NCBI RefSeq assembly: GCF_029961155.1
Contig: NZ_JASBRH010000013.1
Coordinates: 1-64,000, forward strand
DNA: 64,000 bases
Origin: Pontibacterium granulatum
GTDB taxonomy: Bacteria; Pseudomonadota; Gammaproteobacteria; Pseudomonadales; Balneatricaceae
Direction: 5' to 3'
A program made the translations under genes and the position numbers. The notes under the pieces are model-generated. The model was given only the letters and a program-made list of their open reading frames with translations, was not told where the DNA came from and searched no databases. Of the stretch, positions 8,761 through 17,615 are shown in pieces. How positions within the stretch are numbered: position 1 is the stretch's first letter; every line of letters starts with the position of its first letter.

Positions 8761-10389
8761 TTAAGAATCCGCTTGCTCACGCAACATGAACTTCTGGATC
8801 TTACCGGTAGACGTTTTCGGTAGATCACCGAACACCACAGCCTTAGGCGCCTTAAAGCGTGCCATGTTGTTGCGGCAGAACTCGATGATGCCGGCTTCGT
8901 CTACCTTCGCACCCTCTTTCAGTTTCACGAATGCACACGGTACCTCACCCCACTTCTCGTCGGACTTGGCAACAACCGCCGCTTCCATAACCTCTGGGTG
9001 ACGGTACAGAACGTCTTCCACTTCGATACTGGAGATGTTCTCACCACCGGAGATGATGATGTCTTTGGAACGGTCTTTGATTTCGATGTAACCGTCTTCG
9101 TGCCATACTGCCAGGTCACCGGAGTGGAACCAGCCGCCTTCAAAGGACTCATCGGTGGTGGATGGGTTCTTCAGGTAGCCCTTCATCACCAGGTTGCCGC
9201 GCATGAAGATCTCACCCATGGTTTCGCCGTCCTGAGGTACCGGCTCCAGGGTTTCTGGGTTCGCCACCATCAGGCCTTCCAGCATCGGTGCTTTCACACC
9301 CTGGCGCGCTTTCAGACGTGCTTTCTGCTCAAGGGTGCTGTCATCCCACTGATCTTTCCATGCACAAACTACCGATGGACCGTAGGTTTCGGTCAGACCG
9401 TATACGTGGGTTACTTCCACACCCATCTCTTCCATGCCCTGAATGACAGCAGCCGGAGGCGCAGCACCCGCGGTCATTACCTTGATCTTGTGATTGATGC
9501 CCTCTTTCAGTTTAGCCGGTGCGTTGTTCAGCATGTTCAGCACGATTGGCGCACCACAGAAGTGATCCACTTTCTCTTCACGGATCAGATCGTAGATATC
9601 TTTGTCGCGTACGTGACGCAGGGAGACAGAGGTACCCGCAGCAGCGGCGATCGCCCACGGGAAACACCAACCGTTGCAGTGGAACATTGGCAGCGTCCAC
9701 AGGTAGGTTGGGTGACGACCCATGTCCCAGGACACGATGTTGCTCATCGCATTCAGATAAGCGCCACGGTGATGGTACACAACACCTTTCGGGTTGCCGG
9801 TGGTACCGGAGGTGTAGTTCAAGCTGATCGCATCCCACTCGTCTGCCGGTGGTTGCCATGCGAATTCAGGATCACCTTCGGCGATAAAGGCTTCGTAGTT
9901 GGTGGAGCCGATCAACTCACCGCCTTCATAGTCGGGATCATCGATATCGATAACCAGCGGGTTTTGGCCGGACATCTTCACGGCCTTGGAAACTACTTCA
10001 GAAAATTCACGATCAACGATGATCACTTTACTTTCAGCGTGCTGCAGGATGAAGGCGATCGCTTCAGCATCCAGGCGGATGTTGATAGCGTTCAGCACGG
10101 CACCAGACATTGGCACACCAAAGTGAGATTCAAACACTTCCGGCAGGTTCGGTGCTACGACGGATACCGTATCGCCTTTTTCGATACCGTGTTTCTGCAG
10201 CGCGCTCGCCAGCTGGCGGCAGCGGCTGTAGGTCTCTGCCCAGTTACGACGTACCTGTCCATGAACCGTTGCTGTATGCTCCGGGTAAACGAATGCCGCA
10301 CGCTCAATAAAACTAAGCGGAGTCAGCGCAGCGTAGTTGGCTGCATTTTGCTCAAGCCCAAGCTCATAAGGGTTATGCTTTGTGCTCAT
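8761..10389 (-). CDS. acyl-CoA synthetase (AMP-forming), DmdB-like
   Basis: This 542-residue adenylate-forming ligase activates a carboxylic acid to its CoA thioester. The P-loop is YTSGTTGNPKGVVYHHRG, the A5 motif GLTETYGP, and the catalytic Lys lies in PKTSTGKIQKFML. The opening NPYELGLEQNAANYAALTP resembles ligases annotated as DmdB (3-methylmercaptopropionate-CoA ligase) or medium-chain acyl-CoA ligases. With the DmdC-like dehydrogenase nearby it could form part of a DMSP demethylation branch, but no dmdA or dmdD is seen here. AGGAAAGAG precedes the ATG. It is divergent from a two-component system. Confidence 0.85.
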   Translation of the reverse strand: MSTKHNPYELGLEQNAANYAALTPLSFIERAAFVYPEHTATVHGQVRRNWAETYSRCRQLASALQKHGIEKGDTVSVVAPNLPEVFESHFGVPMSGAVLNAINIRLDAEAIAFILQHAESKVIIVDREFSEVVSKAVKMSGQNPLVIDIDDPDYEGGELIGSTNYEAFIAEGDPEFAWQPPADEWDAISLNYTSGTTGNPKGVVYHHRGAYLNAMSNIVSWDMGRHPTYLWTLPMFHCNGWCFPWAIAAAAGTSVSLRHVRDKDIYDLIREEKVDHFCGAPIVLNMLNNAPAKLKEGINHKIKVMTAGAAPPAAVIQGMEEMGVEVTHVYGLTETYGPSVVCAWKDQWDDSTLEQKARLKARQGVKAPMLEGLMVANPETLEPVPQDGETMGEIFMRGNLVMKGYLKNPSTTDESFEGGWFHSGDLAVWHEDGYIEIKDRSKDIIISGGENISSIEVEDVLYRHPEVMEAAVVAKSDEKWGEVPCAFVKLKEGAKVDEAGIIEFCRNNMARFKAPKAVVFGDLPKTSTGKIQKFMLREQADS

Positions 10390-10622
10390 CGTTCTCTTTC
10401 CTGTTGTAGTTATTTCTCACGACCCGCTGGTAAACCAGGTCGTGATTGCTTGTTAGCAGATAGGGACTTTCCCCTATACAACCTTCAATACTACGCAATT
10501 TCCCTTATTACTCAAGTTATTCTAAAGTCATATTATTAGTCCCAAGAACATTAAAGGGGGAAATCCCCTAGGCGTTGGACCTGATAAAACCATTTGCATC
10601 AGGCCTGCTAAAGCCCTGCGGG

Positions 10623-10720
10623 TTGCCCCTGAGAAAGCGCCACTCGTCGTTGCTCGCTGCTTATTTGGAATAACCAAACTTCGCAGACTCGCGCCTGGAT
10701 TGACGTTTTCTCAGGGGCAA
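10623..10720. repeat. inverted repeat with 14-bp perfect arms
   Basis: TTGCCCCTGAGAAA at 10623-10636 is the exact inverse complement of the sequence at 10707-10720, with about 70 bp between. It sits in the 367-bp divergent region between the acyl-CoA ligase and the sensor kinase. It may be a small palindromic repeat element or a stable RNA hairpin. I found no gene in 10390-10756. Confidence 0.6.
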
Positions 10721-10756
10721 TAGGCTCGAATCAAATAGTATTAACAGGCCCTCTAC

Positions 10757-12274
10757 ATGAATAAGAAAGCCTCTATGGAACTAGAACAATGTCGGGAGGA
10801 TGCCGACCGTTACCGCCTTCTAGTGGAACAGTCCACGGATATGATCTCGCGCCACACGCCGGCGCCCGACTGGATCTATATCGATGTTAGCCCAGCAGTG
10901 GAATCCGTTGTGGGTTACACCCAGGACGAAATTATCGGCATGTCGGGTTACGACATGTTCCACCCGGAAGATGCCGACAACCTGCTGACCCGTGCAGACT
11001 CCGTGCGTTATCGCGAAGGGATGTACACCAACGTCTACCGCTATCGTCACAAGGCGGGCCACTATATCTGGTTGGAGACCACCAGCCGCACGATCCGTGA
11101 CGACGACGGCAATCCGGTCGAGATCATCTGCGTATCCCGCGATGTGACCGAGCGCGAGGAGGCCCAGCGCGCCATGCGCCGCCTGGCCCGTGTTGTAGAA
11201 GCATCATCCGATATGATCATGTTCTGCAACCATGACACCCGCAAGCTGACCTATCTGAACGAGTCCGCCTACCACACGCTGGGGACGGAAAAAGATACTC
11301 CGGTGATCTACTACCTGAACCAGCTGTTTGCACCGGATGTGATCGAGTCACTACTGAACGACGCTCTGGATCATGCCGCCATTCACGGTGTCTGGTATGG
11401 CAGCGTGCCAATGCATCTGCCCGAGCAGCTAAACCGCGTGGCAGAAGTGCGCGAGATCATCGCCCACCGCAACCGTCGTGAGAACAACAAGGTGGAGTAC
11501 TACTCCATTATCGGCCGCGACATTACCCTGCGCCGCAAGGCCGAAGAGGAAGCCAAACGCCACCAACTTGAACTGGCCCATATGTCACGCCTGCTGTCCG
11601 TCGGTGAAATGGCAACCGGTCTGGCGCATGAGATTAACCAACCGTTGGCGGCAATCCTTAATTACTGCCGCGGCACTCAGCGTCGCCTGGAAGATAAACC
11701 CGATGATGCTGTAGATACAGTGACCCGCTCTATGGAGCTGATCACCAAGCAGGCCAAGCGTGCAGCCGAGATCATCAAGCGTATGCGTGCCTTCGTGCGT
11801 AAGACGGAGTACCAACGCCTTGAATTCTCGGTGAATGATGCCTGCCACGAGGTGAGCCACTTTTTGCATCAGGAAGCCATTGACCATAACATCACCTTCG
11901 ATTTTCATCTGGACGAGGATGCGCCGCCGCTGCTGGCAGACAAGGTCCAGATTGAACAGGTGCTGCTGAACCTGATGCGAAATGCCATTGAGGCATACAG
12001 CGATTGTGATAAGGCATACAGACCCGTTATTATCAGCACCCGCAACGCCGGGGGATATATCTATATCTCGGTAGAAGATGAAGCCAAAGGGATTTCAAGT
12101 GAGGGGCTGGCTAACCTGTTTGAACCGTTCTACACGTCGAAATCCACAGGTCTGGGTATGGGACTGTCCATCTCCCGCACCATTATCGAGACCCATGGTG
12201 GGCAGCTTTGGGCCGAGAGCGACGGTAAGACCGGAACCCATTTCCATCTGAAACTTCCGTTAAGGGATAAATAA
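10757..12274 (+). CDS. PAS-domain sensor histidine kinase (FixL/DctS-like)
   Basis: The 505-residue protein has two PAS domains (about 18-135 and 140-262), a dimerisation/phosphoacceptor helix with His291 in GLAHEINQPLAA, and a HATPase domain with N-box LLNLMRNAIEAY and G-box GLGMGLSIS. No transmembrane segment is seen, so it should sense a cytoplasmic signal. The His-box type is the FixL/DctS/TodS-like group that pairs with FixJ-type regulators. It overlaps the regulator gene by one base (TAATG), so the two are translated together. The divergent acyl-CoA ligase is a plausible target. No haem-binding PAS His is obvious. Confidence 0.88.
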   Translation: MNKKASMELEQCREDADRYRLLVEQSTDMISRHTPAPDWIYIDVSPAVESVVGYTQDEIIGMSGYDMFHPEDADNLLTRADSVRYREGMYTNVYRYRHKAGHYIWLETTSRTIRDDDGNPVEIICVSRDVTEREEAQRAMRRLARVVEASSDMIMFCNHDTRKLTYLNESAYHTLGTEKDTPVIYYLNQLFAPDVIESLLNDALDHAAIHGVWYGSVPMHLPEQLNRVAEVREIIAHRNRRENNKVEYYSIIGRDITLRRKAEEEAKRHQLELAHMSRLLSVGEMATGLAHEINQPLAAILNYCRGTQRRLEDKPDDAVDTVTRSMELITKQAKRAAEIIKRMRAFVRKTEYQRLEFSVNDACHEVSHFLHQEAIDHNITFDFHLDEDAPPLLADKVQIEQVLLNLMRNAIEAYSDCDKAYRPVIISTRNAGGYIYISVEDEAKGISSEGLANLFEPFYTSKSTGLGMGLSISRTIIETHGGQLWAESDGKTGTHFHLKLPLRDK

Positions 12275-12891
12275 TGCAAGCAAGCGTGACAGGTACTATC
12301 TATATCGTCGACGATGACGAAGATTTTCGTGACTCTATGCAGTGGTTGCTGGAATCTGCCAGCCATCAAGTGATCACCTACCCGTCTGCCCAAGCGTTTC
12401 TGGATAACTTCAACGGCGAGATCGGCTGCATGCTGCTCGACGTACGTATGCCGGAGATCAACGGCCTGGCTCTGCAGCAGATAATGCAGGATCGCGGCAT
12501 CCAGCTGCCGATCATCGTACTGTCCGGCCACGGTGATATCCCGATGGCCGTGAGTGCAATGAAGAACGGGGCCCTGGATTTCCTGGAGAAGCCGTTTGAT
12601 GACGAAGTGCTGCTGCGCCTGGTGGATAAAGCGCTGAGCCGCGCGGAAGAGATGCGCAAAGACCTGAGCGAACTGGGTGAGATCCAAGCCTGCCACGACA
12701 GCCTGAGCCGTCGCGAGAAAGAGGTGATGGGTCTGGTGGTTGTGGGCAAAGCCAACCGTGAGATCGCGGAAGAGCTGGGTATCAGCCCCAAAACCGTGGA
12801 AGTACACCGCGCACGTGTGATGAGCAAGATGCGTGCGGGTAGCCTGCCGGAACTGGTTCAGCAGGCAGCAAAGCTGGCGGAAGCGAGCTAA
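12274..12891 (+). CDS. FixJ-type response regulator (REC + LuxR HTH)
   Basis: This 205-residue regulator has an N-terminal receiver with acidic DDD at 13-15, phosphoacceptor Asp56 in MLLDVRMPE and Lys106 in LEKPF, then a LuxR/NarL-type helix-turn-helix (about 138-200; LSRREKEVMGLVVVGKANREIAEELGIS is the core region). It is the partner of the overlapping PAS kinase. The family dimerises on phosphorylation and binds promoters. Candidate targets are the divergent acyl-CoA ligase and the nearby hydratase and dehydrogenase genes; this is inference from position. Confidence 0.9.
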   Translation: MQASVTGTIYIVDDDEDFRDSMQWLLESASHQVITYPSAQAFLDNFNGEIGCMLLDVRMPEINGLALQQIMQDRGIQLPIIVLSGHGDIPMAVSAMKNGALDFLEKPFDDEVLLRLVDKALSRAEEMRKDLSELGEIQACHDSLSRREKEVMGLVVVGKANREIAEELGISPKTVEVHRARVMSKMRAGSLPELVQQAAKLAEAS

Positions 12892-12899
12892 CGCCCCCT

Positions 12900-13034
12900 G
12901 TAGGTTGGTCATTGCACAGCAATGCCCAACGTCTGCCCCACCTCAAGTAGGTTGGGCAACGCGTTGCGTTGGCCAACCTACTTTCTAAACAAATTACATA
13001 TCAGTAGGTTGGCCATTGCGAAGCAATGCCCAAC
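12900..13034. repeat. three GTAGGTTGG palindromic repeats (family R3)
   Basis: Three units begin GTAGGTTGG: 12900-12930 and 13004-13034 (each with CATTGC..GCAATG inside and CCCAAC at the end) and 12947-12981 (GTTGGGCAACGCGTTGC to CCAACCTAC, a near-perfect palindrome). They fill the space between two convergent genes, where they may also act as a transcription barrier. Confidence 0.75.
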
Positions 13035-13044
13035 ACCGTCACAC

Positions 13045-13860
13045 TCAGATATCCACTGTTTCTTCTTCAAGCTGACGTAGGATAAACGGCACCATCGCCT
13101 CCAGCGCCTGCTGCTCCGCTTCCAGATGCGGGACATGACCACAGCCGTCAAGATAAAGGGCGGTGGCATTTTCACCAATGCCTGCACAGATATCAGTAAC
13201 CTGCTCAGGTACACCGTACTGGTCGTCCTTACCCTGAATAATCAGGGCCGGACAGTTTATACCCGGTAGCCAGCGGCTGAAATCCATATTCTGGTGACAG
13301 CTCTCCCTTAACCAGGTCTCGGACCAGGCGCGGAACAGCAGGTCGGTGCGATCACCGTGGTAGCGCGCCAACCGCTCCGGTAGATCGGAATTGTTATACC
13401 GCTCGACCGCTTCGCGAATCCCGGCCAGTGTCAGGTGATCCGCATACAGATGCGCGGCTTCGGTGATGATCGCCTTCACCCGATCGCCCAACACGGACGC
13501 TGCGATCAGGGTAATCGTGCCGCCATCGCTGTGACCGATCAGGATCACTTCGCCGATACCCGCAGCATCCAGCACGTCCCCTACCCGCTGCTCACCTTCC
13601 GGCACCAGATAGTCGTCGGCGCGTGGCAAAGTGATCGGAGAGGATTCGCCGTACCCCAAGCGCTCGTACACAAACACATCACAGCCCGTCGCTTCGGCAA
13701 CACGCTGCGGAAACTGCTTCCACATACGGATATGGCCCAGCGCTTCGTGCAGAAAAACCAAGGTCGGTTTATCAGGGCCCGAGATCTGCGTACCATGCCT
13801 GGCGTGTATCTTCTGCCCATCCGACAGCGTCAGCATCCGGTCGTTCCAAGTCAGACTCAT
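13045..13860 (-). CDS. alpha/beta hydrolase
   Basis: This 271-residue protein has the alpha/beta-hydrolase triad: nucleophile Ser in LIGHSDGGTI, acid Asp in IIQGKDDQYG and His in DGCGHVPHLEAE. The oxyanion region is VFLHEALGHIRMW. It is the last gene of the minus-strand acyl-CoA operon and overlaps the upstream thioesterase gene by 4 bp (ATGA). The substrate is unknown; an ester, lactone or thioester related to the pathway is likely. A C-terminal acidic tail is present. Confidence 0.82.
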   Translation of the reverse strand: MSLTWNDRMLTLSDGQKIHARHGTQISGPDKPTLVFLHEALGHIRMWKQFPQRVAEATGCDVFVYERLGYGESSPITLPRADDYLVPEGEQRVGDVLDAAGIGEVILIGHSDGGTITLIAASVLGDRVKAIITEAAHLYADHLTLAGIREAVERYNNSDLPERLARYHGDRTDLLFRAWSETWLRESCHQNMDFSRWLPGINCPALIIQGKDDQYGVPEQVTDICAGIGENATALYLDGCGHVPHLEAEQQALEAMVPFILRQLEEETVDI

Positions 13861-14282
13861 GAACGGTTCTCCGGCGCTGGGATCGAATAGGTCATGGTCG
13901 CGTGGGCGACAGGATCGTCTTCACCATCCGACAGGATATAGACTTCACCCACACCCAAACGCTTACCCACCTTCAGCATCTGTGCTTTGGCGATGATATC
14001 CAGATCAGAGGCCGGTTTACGCAGGAAATTGATATTCAGATTGGTCGTCACCGCGAGGGCAACAGGGCCTATACGGCTCAGCAACGCGGCATAAACAGCC
14101 ACATCAGCCAACCCCATCATGGCTGGGCCTGACACGGTGCCACCGGGACGCAGGTGTTGGTCATCCACCGGCAAGCGCATTGTGGACGTACCGTCGCCCA
14201 GCTCCAGCAACTCACCGTACTGCTCTCCCTGCGGGAAATGATCCGCCAGGAACTGCCGCATCTCTTCGAAATTCATCTCCAT
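13857..14282 (-). CDS. PaaI-family hot-dog thioesterase
   Basis: A 141-residue single hot-dog domain with the PaaI-type core GTVSGPAMMGLADVAVYAAL; the usual HGG motif is replaced by VSG, so the active-site arrangement may differ. It would hydrolyse acyl-CoA thioesters, possibly relieving CoA sequestration during catabolism of the operon's substrate. It sits between a second thioesterase (10 bp upstream) and the alpha/beta hydrolase (4 bp overlap). Confidence 0.78.
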   Translation of the reverse strand: MEMNFEEMRQFLADHFPQGEQYGELLELGDGTSTMRLPVDDQHLRPGGTVSGPAMMGLADVAVYAALLSRIGPVALAVTTNLNINFLRKPASDLDIIAKAQMLKVGKRLGVGEVYILSDGEDDPVAHATMTYSIPAPENRS

Positions 14283-14292
14283 CGCGCTACCT

Positions 14293-14718
14293 CTAGACAG
14301 TTACGATTGCCAGCGTCACGGTCGCCTTGGCCACCAGTTTACGCTGCTCCCCCACTGCATACACTTCGCCTTCAGCAACAGTCAGGGTTTTGCCTTGTTT
14401 GATCACTTTGGCTTCGCACTCCAGTGTGTGCCCTAGGCCGGGACGCAACAGGTTAACGGTAAAGTCGGCGGTCAGAACCCGCTGCCCCTGAGCGATCAGG
14501 GTCGCAGCCGCTGTGCCACAACTGTGATCCGCCAGTGTTGCTTGTACGCCGGCATGGACAAAACCGTCCTGCTGTTTGTGGTTTTCGTTCAGGGATATCC
14601 GGGTCCGACAACGACCGGGGCTGAACTCAAGGAGTTCAGCCCCTAGTAAACGGATAAACGGTGCCTGATCGAAAACCCGGCGAGTCTCAGACTCGTAGTC
14701 CGGGTTGCTCGGTTGCAT
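14293..14718 (-). CDS. PaaI-family hot-dog thioesterase
   Basis: This 141-residue hot-dog protein keeps a canonical PaaI-like helix region (QQDGFVHAGVQATLADHSCGTAA; HAG in place of HGG, with Asp available as catalytic acid) and a FLRPGLG-type strand (NLLRPGLGHTLEC). It probably hydrolyses a short or aromatic acyl-CoA. It is distinct in sequence from the adjacent thioesterase, so the pair is not a recent duplication. It lies 14 bp after the acyl-CoA synthetase gene in the operon. Confidence 0.82.
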   Translation of the reverse strand: MQPSNPDYESETRRVFDQAPFIRLLGAELLEFSPGRCRTRISLNENHKQQDGFVHAGVQATLADHSCGTAAATLIAQGQRVLTADFTVNLLRPGLGHTLECEAKVIKQGKTLTVAEGEVYAVGEQRKLVAKATVTLAIVTV

Positions 14719-14732
14719 TCAGGCGACCTCCG

Positions 14733-16391
14733 TTAGGCAGTAACAGTCTCGCTTTCGTCACGGGCCTGGTTACGCAGGATAAAGCGCTGGATTTTGCCAC
14801 TTGGCGTTTTAGGCAGTTCCTGCACGAACTCGATCTCACGTGGGAACGCGTGAGTGGAGAGGCGGTTACGCACGTGCTGTTTCAACTCTTCTGCCAGCTC
14901 TTCGCCGGCATCGAACTGCGGCTTGATCACAACGTATGCTTTAATGATGGAACCACGTTTCGGATCAGGCTTACCAACAACACCAGACTCGGCCACCGCT
15001 TCGTGCTCGATCAGCGTGCTCTCTACATCCGCAGGCCCTACACGGTATCCGGCAGTGGTGATGATGTCATCGTCGCGACCGGTGAAGGAGTAGCTGCCGT
15101 CACCATGGCTCATTACCACGTCACCTGTCAGGTAGTACTTACCGTGGAACGGGTTCTTTTCCTGCCAGGTGTACCCCTGGAAGAAGAACAGTGGAGAGTT
15201 ATCCACATCTACAGCCAACTGACCGGTTTCACCTTCTTCGATCTCGTTGTAATCTGCATCCAGCGCCACAACGCGGTGACCCGGCATAGAGAAGCCCATG
15301 GAACCAACGCGCACTACGTCCTGCTCCAGGTCGTGGTGGTTACATGCGGTCATACCGGTTTCGGTCTGACCGTAGTGGTCCATGACCGGGCAACCCAGAC
15401 GTTTATCAACCCAGCCAATAACTTCAGGGTTCAGCGGCTCTCCCGCACTGCTCGCTACACGCAGGTCAAATTTATCGTCCGCAGACAGTACGTTGTCGTT
15501 CGCCATCAGCATACGGTATGCAGTTGGCGCCGCGGCCAGGTTGGTGATGTTGTACTTACGCAGCATGTCGTAAGTGGTTTCCGGCGTAAATGCCGCTTCA
15601 CAGAAGTGAGTGGTGTTGCCCAGCAGGAGCGGGCCCACTACGGCGTAGTACAGACCGTATGCCCAACCTGGATCGGCCACGTTCCAGTACGTGTCTTCCG
15701 GACGCAGACCAATCGCAAAGCGCATGTAGACATAGAAAGAAAGAATCGCCCGAGTCGGAACTGCAACGCCCTTGGACTTCCCTACGGTACCGGAGGTAAA
15801 CATCTGCAGGAACGGATCTTCCGCACCGACGCGCACTGGTGCAAATTCGGTGGACAGGCCATCAACCTGTTCGGAGAAGTCACGATCCGCTGCGTACTTG
15901 TCGTCAGCCGCCGCGCGGTTAACCAGCAGAATGGATGGACATCCCTGCACGTCATCCAGCTTGGACCGGTTTACCGGGTCGGTGACTACCAGTTTGGTAC
16001 CGGCCTGCTGTACACGGTACTCAATCGCACCCGGACCAAACGCGGTAAACAGCGGCTGGTACACCGCACCGGCACGCAGGGTCCCCATGATCACAACCAT
16101 CAGTTCAGGGGTACGTGGCAGCAGCGCCGCAACGCGGTCACCTTTACCGATGCCCTGAGACGCCAGATAGTTGGCAAACTGAGCCGCTTTCTCTTTCAGC
16201 TCAGCAAAGGTCAGTTGAGAGGCTTCGCGGGTCGCACCTTCGTACTTCAGCGCTACGCCATCACCATCAGCCCATTTATCAACGATCTCTTCGCAGACGT
16301 TAAAACCGTCCTTCAGATTACCGATCATCTTCTCCTCGATCATCGCTGGATCAAACTGATCGTAATATGCCTGGTAGTTTTCCGTAGTCAT
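14733..16391 (-). CDS. AMP-dependent acyl-CoA synthetase (acetyl-CoA synthetase-like)
   Basis: The 552-residue ligase has the adenylation P-loop FTSGTVGKSKGVAVP, the motif DHYGQTETGM and the catalytic Lys in PKTPSGKIQRFIL. Overall it looks closer to acetyl/propionyl/medium-chain acyl-CoA synthetases than to long-chain FadD. It should feed the operon by activating a free acid to CoA ester for the downstream racemase and dehydrogenase. The 63-bp gap upstream shows no terminator, consistent with one transcript from 18.8 kb. Confidence 0.87.
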   Translation of the reverse strand: MTTENYQAYYDQFDPAMIEEKMIGNLKDGFNVCEEIVDKWADGDGVALKYEGATREASQLTFAELKEKAAQFANYLASQGIGKGDRVAALLPRTPELMVVIMGTLRAGAVYQPLFTAFGPGAIEYRVQQAGTKLVVTDPVNRSKLDDVQGCPSILLVNRAAADDKYAADRDFSEQVDGLSTEFAPVRVGAEDPFLQMFTSGTVGKSKGVAVPTRAILSFYVYMRFAIGLRPEDTYWNVADPGWAYGLYYAVVGPLLLGNTTHFCEAAFTPETTYDMLRKYNITNLAAAPTAYRMLMANDNVLSADDKFDLRVASSAGEPLNPEVIGWVDKRLGCPVMDHYGQTETGMTACNHHDLEQDVVRVGSMGFSMPGHRVVALDADYNEIEEGETGQLAVDVDNSPLFFFQGYTWQEKNPFHGKYYLTGDVVMSHGDGSYSFTGRDDDIITTAGYRVGPADVESTLIEHEAVAESGVVGKPDPKRGSIIKAYVVIKPQFDAGEELAEELKQHVRNRLSTHAFPREIEFVQELPKTPSGKIQRFILRNQARDESETVTA

Positions 16392-16454
16392 TTTCTTTCT
16401 CTCGTTTATCGTTGTTATTCTTTCCCCGGTAGAGACTTGACCAGTCCGACCCTG

Positions 16455-17603
16455 TCAGCCGAATACGCCCGCCGTCCGGAGTGTATCTATTTCATCGTTG
16501 TTCATTCCCGCCATCTGCAGGACTTCATCCGTGTTGGCACCACGCAGGGGCGCTTCGGCGGGCAGAGGCATGGATTCGTTGTTAAAGCGGATCGCCGGTG
16601 CAACCTGCACCTCACCGTTTTTGTCGTTCTTCTGAATCAGTCCACGGGACACAAAAGCAGGATGGTCGGCCGCCTCTGTCATGGTCAGTACGGGTTCGAC
16701 ACAGGCATCCACGTCGGCAAATGCCTGCTGCCAGTGCACCAGGTCCTGCCTTTGGAAGATCTCACGCAGCTGAACTTTGAGTGTTTTGTCATCCAGCTCT
16801 GCCAGCTCTGATGCGTCAAGGGTTTCCAGCAAAGCACGCTTGAATTGCGGTTCAAGACTGCCCACCGCCATAAAACGTCCGTCACGGGTTGGGTAGTAAT
16901 CATAGAAACCAGCGCCGTTGAGGAAATGGGTTTCGTATCCCTCTTCACAACCACCGTTGAGTGCCCCCGGTGCCAGCAACGCCTGCAACGCCATGCTGTT
17001 ATCCGCCATGGAGATATCGATCTGGGCACCTTTACCCTGACGATCGCGCTGAATCACAGCGGCTAGAATAGACACCACGGCTGGATGGGAACCGGCTGCA
17101 ATATCCGCCACTTGCACACCCAGCGGACAAGGCCCCTGCCCGGCACGTCCCATATGACTGGAGACACCGGCAAGGGCGAGGAAATTGATATCGTGCCCTG
17201 CCTTTTCAGCATAGGCACCAACCTGGCCGTAACCCGAGATGGAGCAATAGATCAGATCAGGTTTAACCTTGCTCAGGTCCTCATATCCCAATCCCAGTCG
17301 ATGCATCACCCCCGGACGGAACTGTTCAACAACGATGTCGAACGCCTCCACCAATTTATGCACGATGGACTGAGCGTCAGGATGTTTCAGATCCAGAGTG
17401 ATCGATTGCTTACCCCGATTCAGGTACCGAAACGCCGCAGACTGCCCATCAATCTGCGGTTTCATGTTGCGCACCAGATCATCCCGCACGGGCGACTCGA
17501 CACGCACAACCTCCGCACCCATATCAGCCAGCAGCATGGTGGCGTACGGTCCCGGTAACAGGGTGGAAAAGTCGAGTACTTTAAGCCCGGCAAGTGGTTT
17601 CAT
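16455..17603 (-). CDS. CaiB/BaiF CoA-transferase family, alpha-methylacyl-CoA racemase-like
   Basis: This 382-residue class III CoA-transferase-fold protein looks like an alpha-methylacyl-CoA racemase rather than a transferase. It has GHDINFLALAG (racemase His), VADIAAG (racemase Asp) and GSLEPQF (racemase Glu), with the N-terminal LLPGPYATMLLADMGAEVVRVE. Racemases convert (2R)- to (2S)-methylacyl-CoA so that acyl-CoA dehydrogenase can act. The gene lies 12 bp downstream of exactly such a dehydrogenase. The racemase reading is family-based; a true CoA transferase remains possible. Confidence 0.82.
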   Translation of the reverse strand: MKPLAGLKVLDFSTLLPGPYATMLLADMGAEVVRVESPVRDDLVRNMKPQIDGQSAAFRYLNRGKQSITLDLKHPDAQSIVHKLVEAFDIVVEQFRPGVMHRLGLGYEDLSKVKPDLIYCSISGYGQVGAYAEKAGHDINFLALAGVSSHMGRAGQGPCPLGVQVADIAAGSHPAVVSILAAVIQRDRQGKGAQIDISMADNSMALQALLAPGALNGGCEEGYETHFLNGAGFYDYYPTRDGRFMAVGSLEPQFKRALLETLDASELAELDDKTLKVQLREIFQRQDLVHWQQAFADVDACVEPVLTMTEAADHPAFVSRGLIQKNDKNGEVQVAPAIRFNNESMPLPAEAPLRGANTDEVLQMAGMNNDEIDTLRTAGVFG

Positions 17604-17615
17604 ATAACGCGACCC

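Noticed and set aside
15199-15207. Perfect DnaA-box-like TTATCCACA
   Set aside because: A single copy inside a coding sequence with no AT-rich region or other boxes nearby; not an origin.
14661-16811. Long plus-strand ORF of 716 codons
   Set aside because: It lies opposite the acyl-CoA synthetase and racemase-like genes and its translation lacks any domain pattern; it is an antisense shadow of codon bias.
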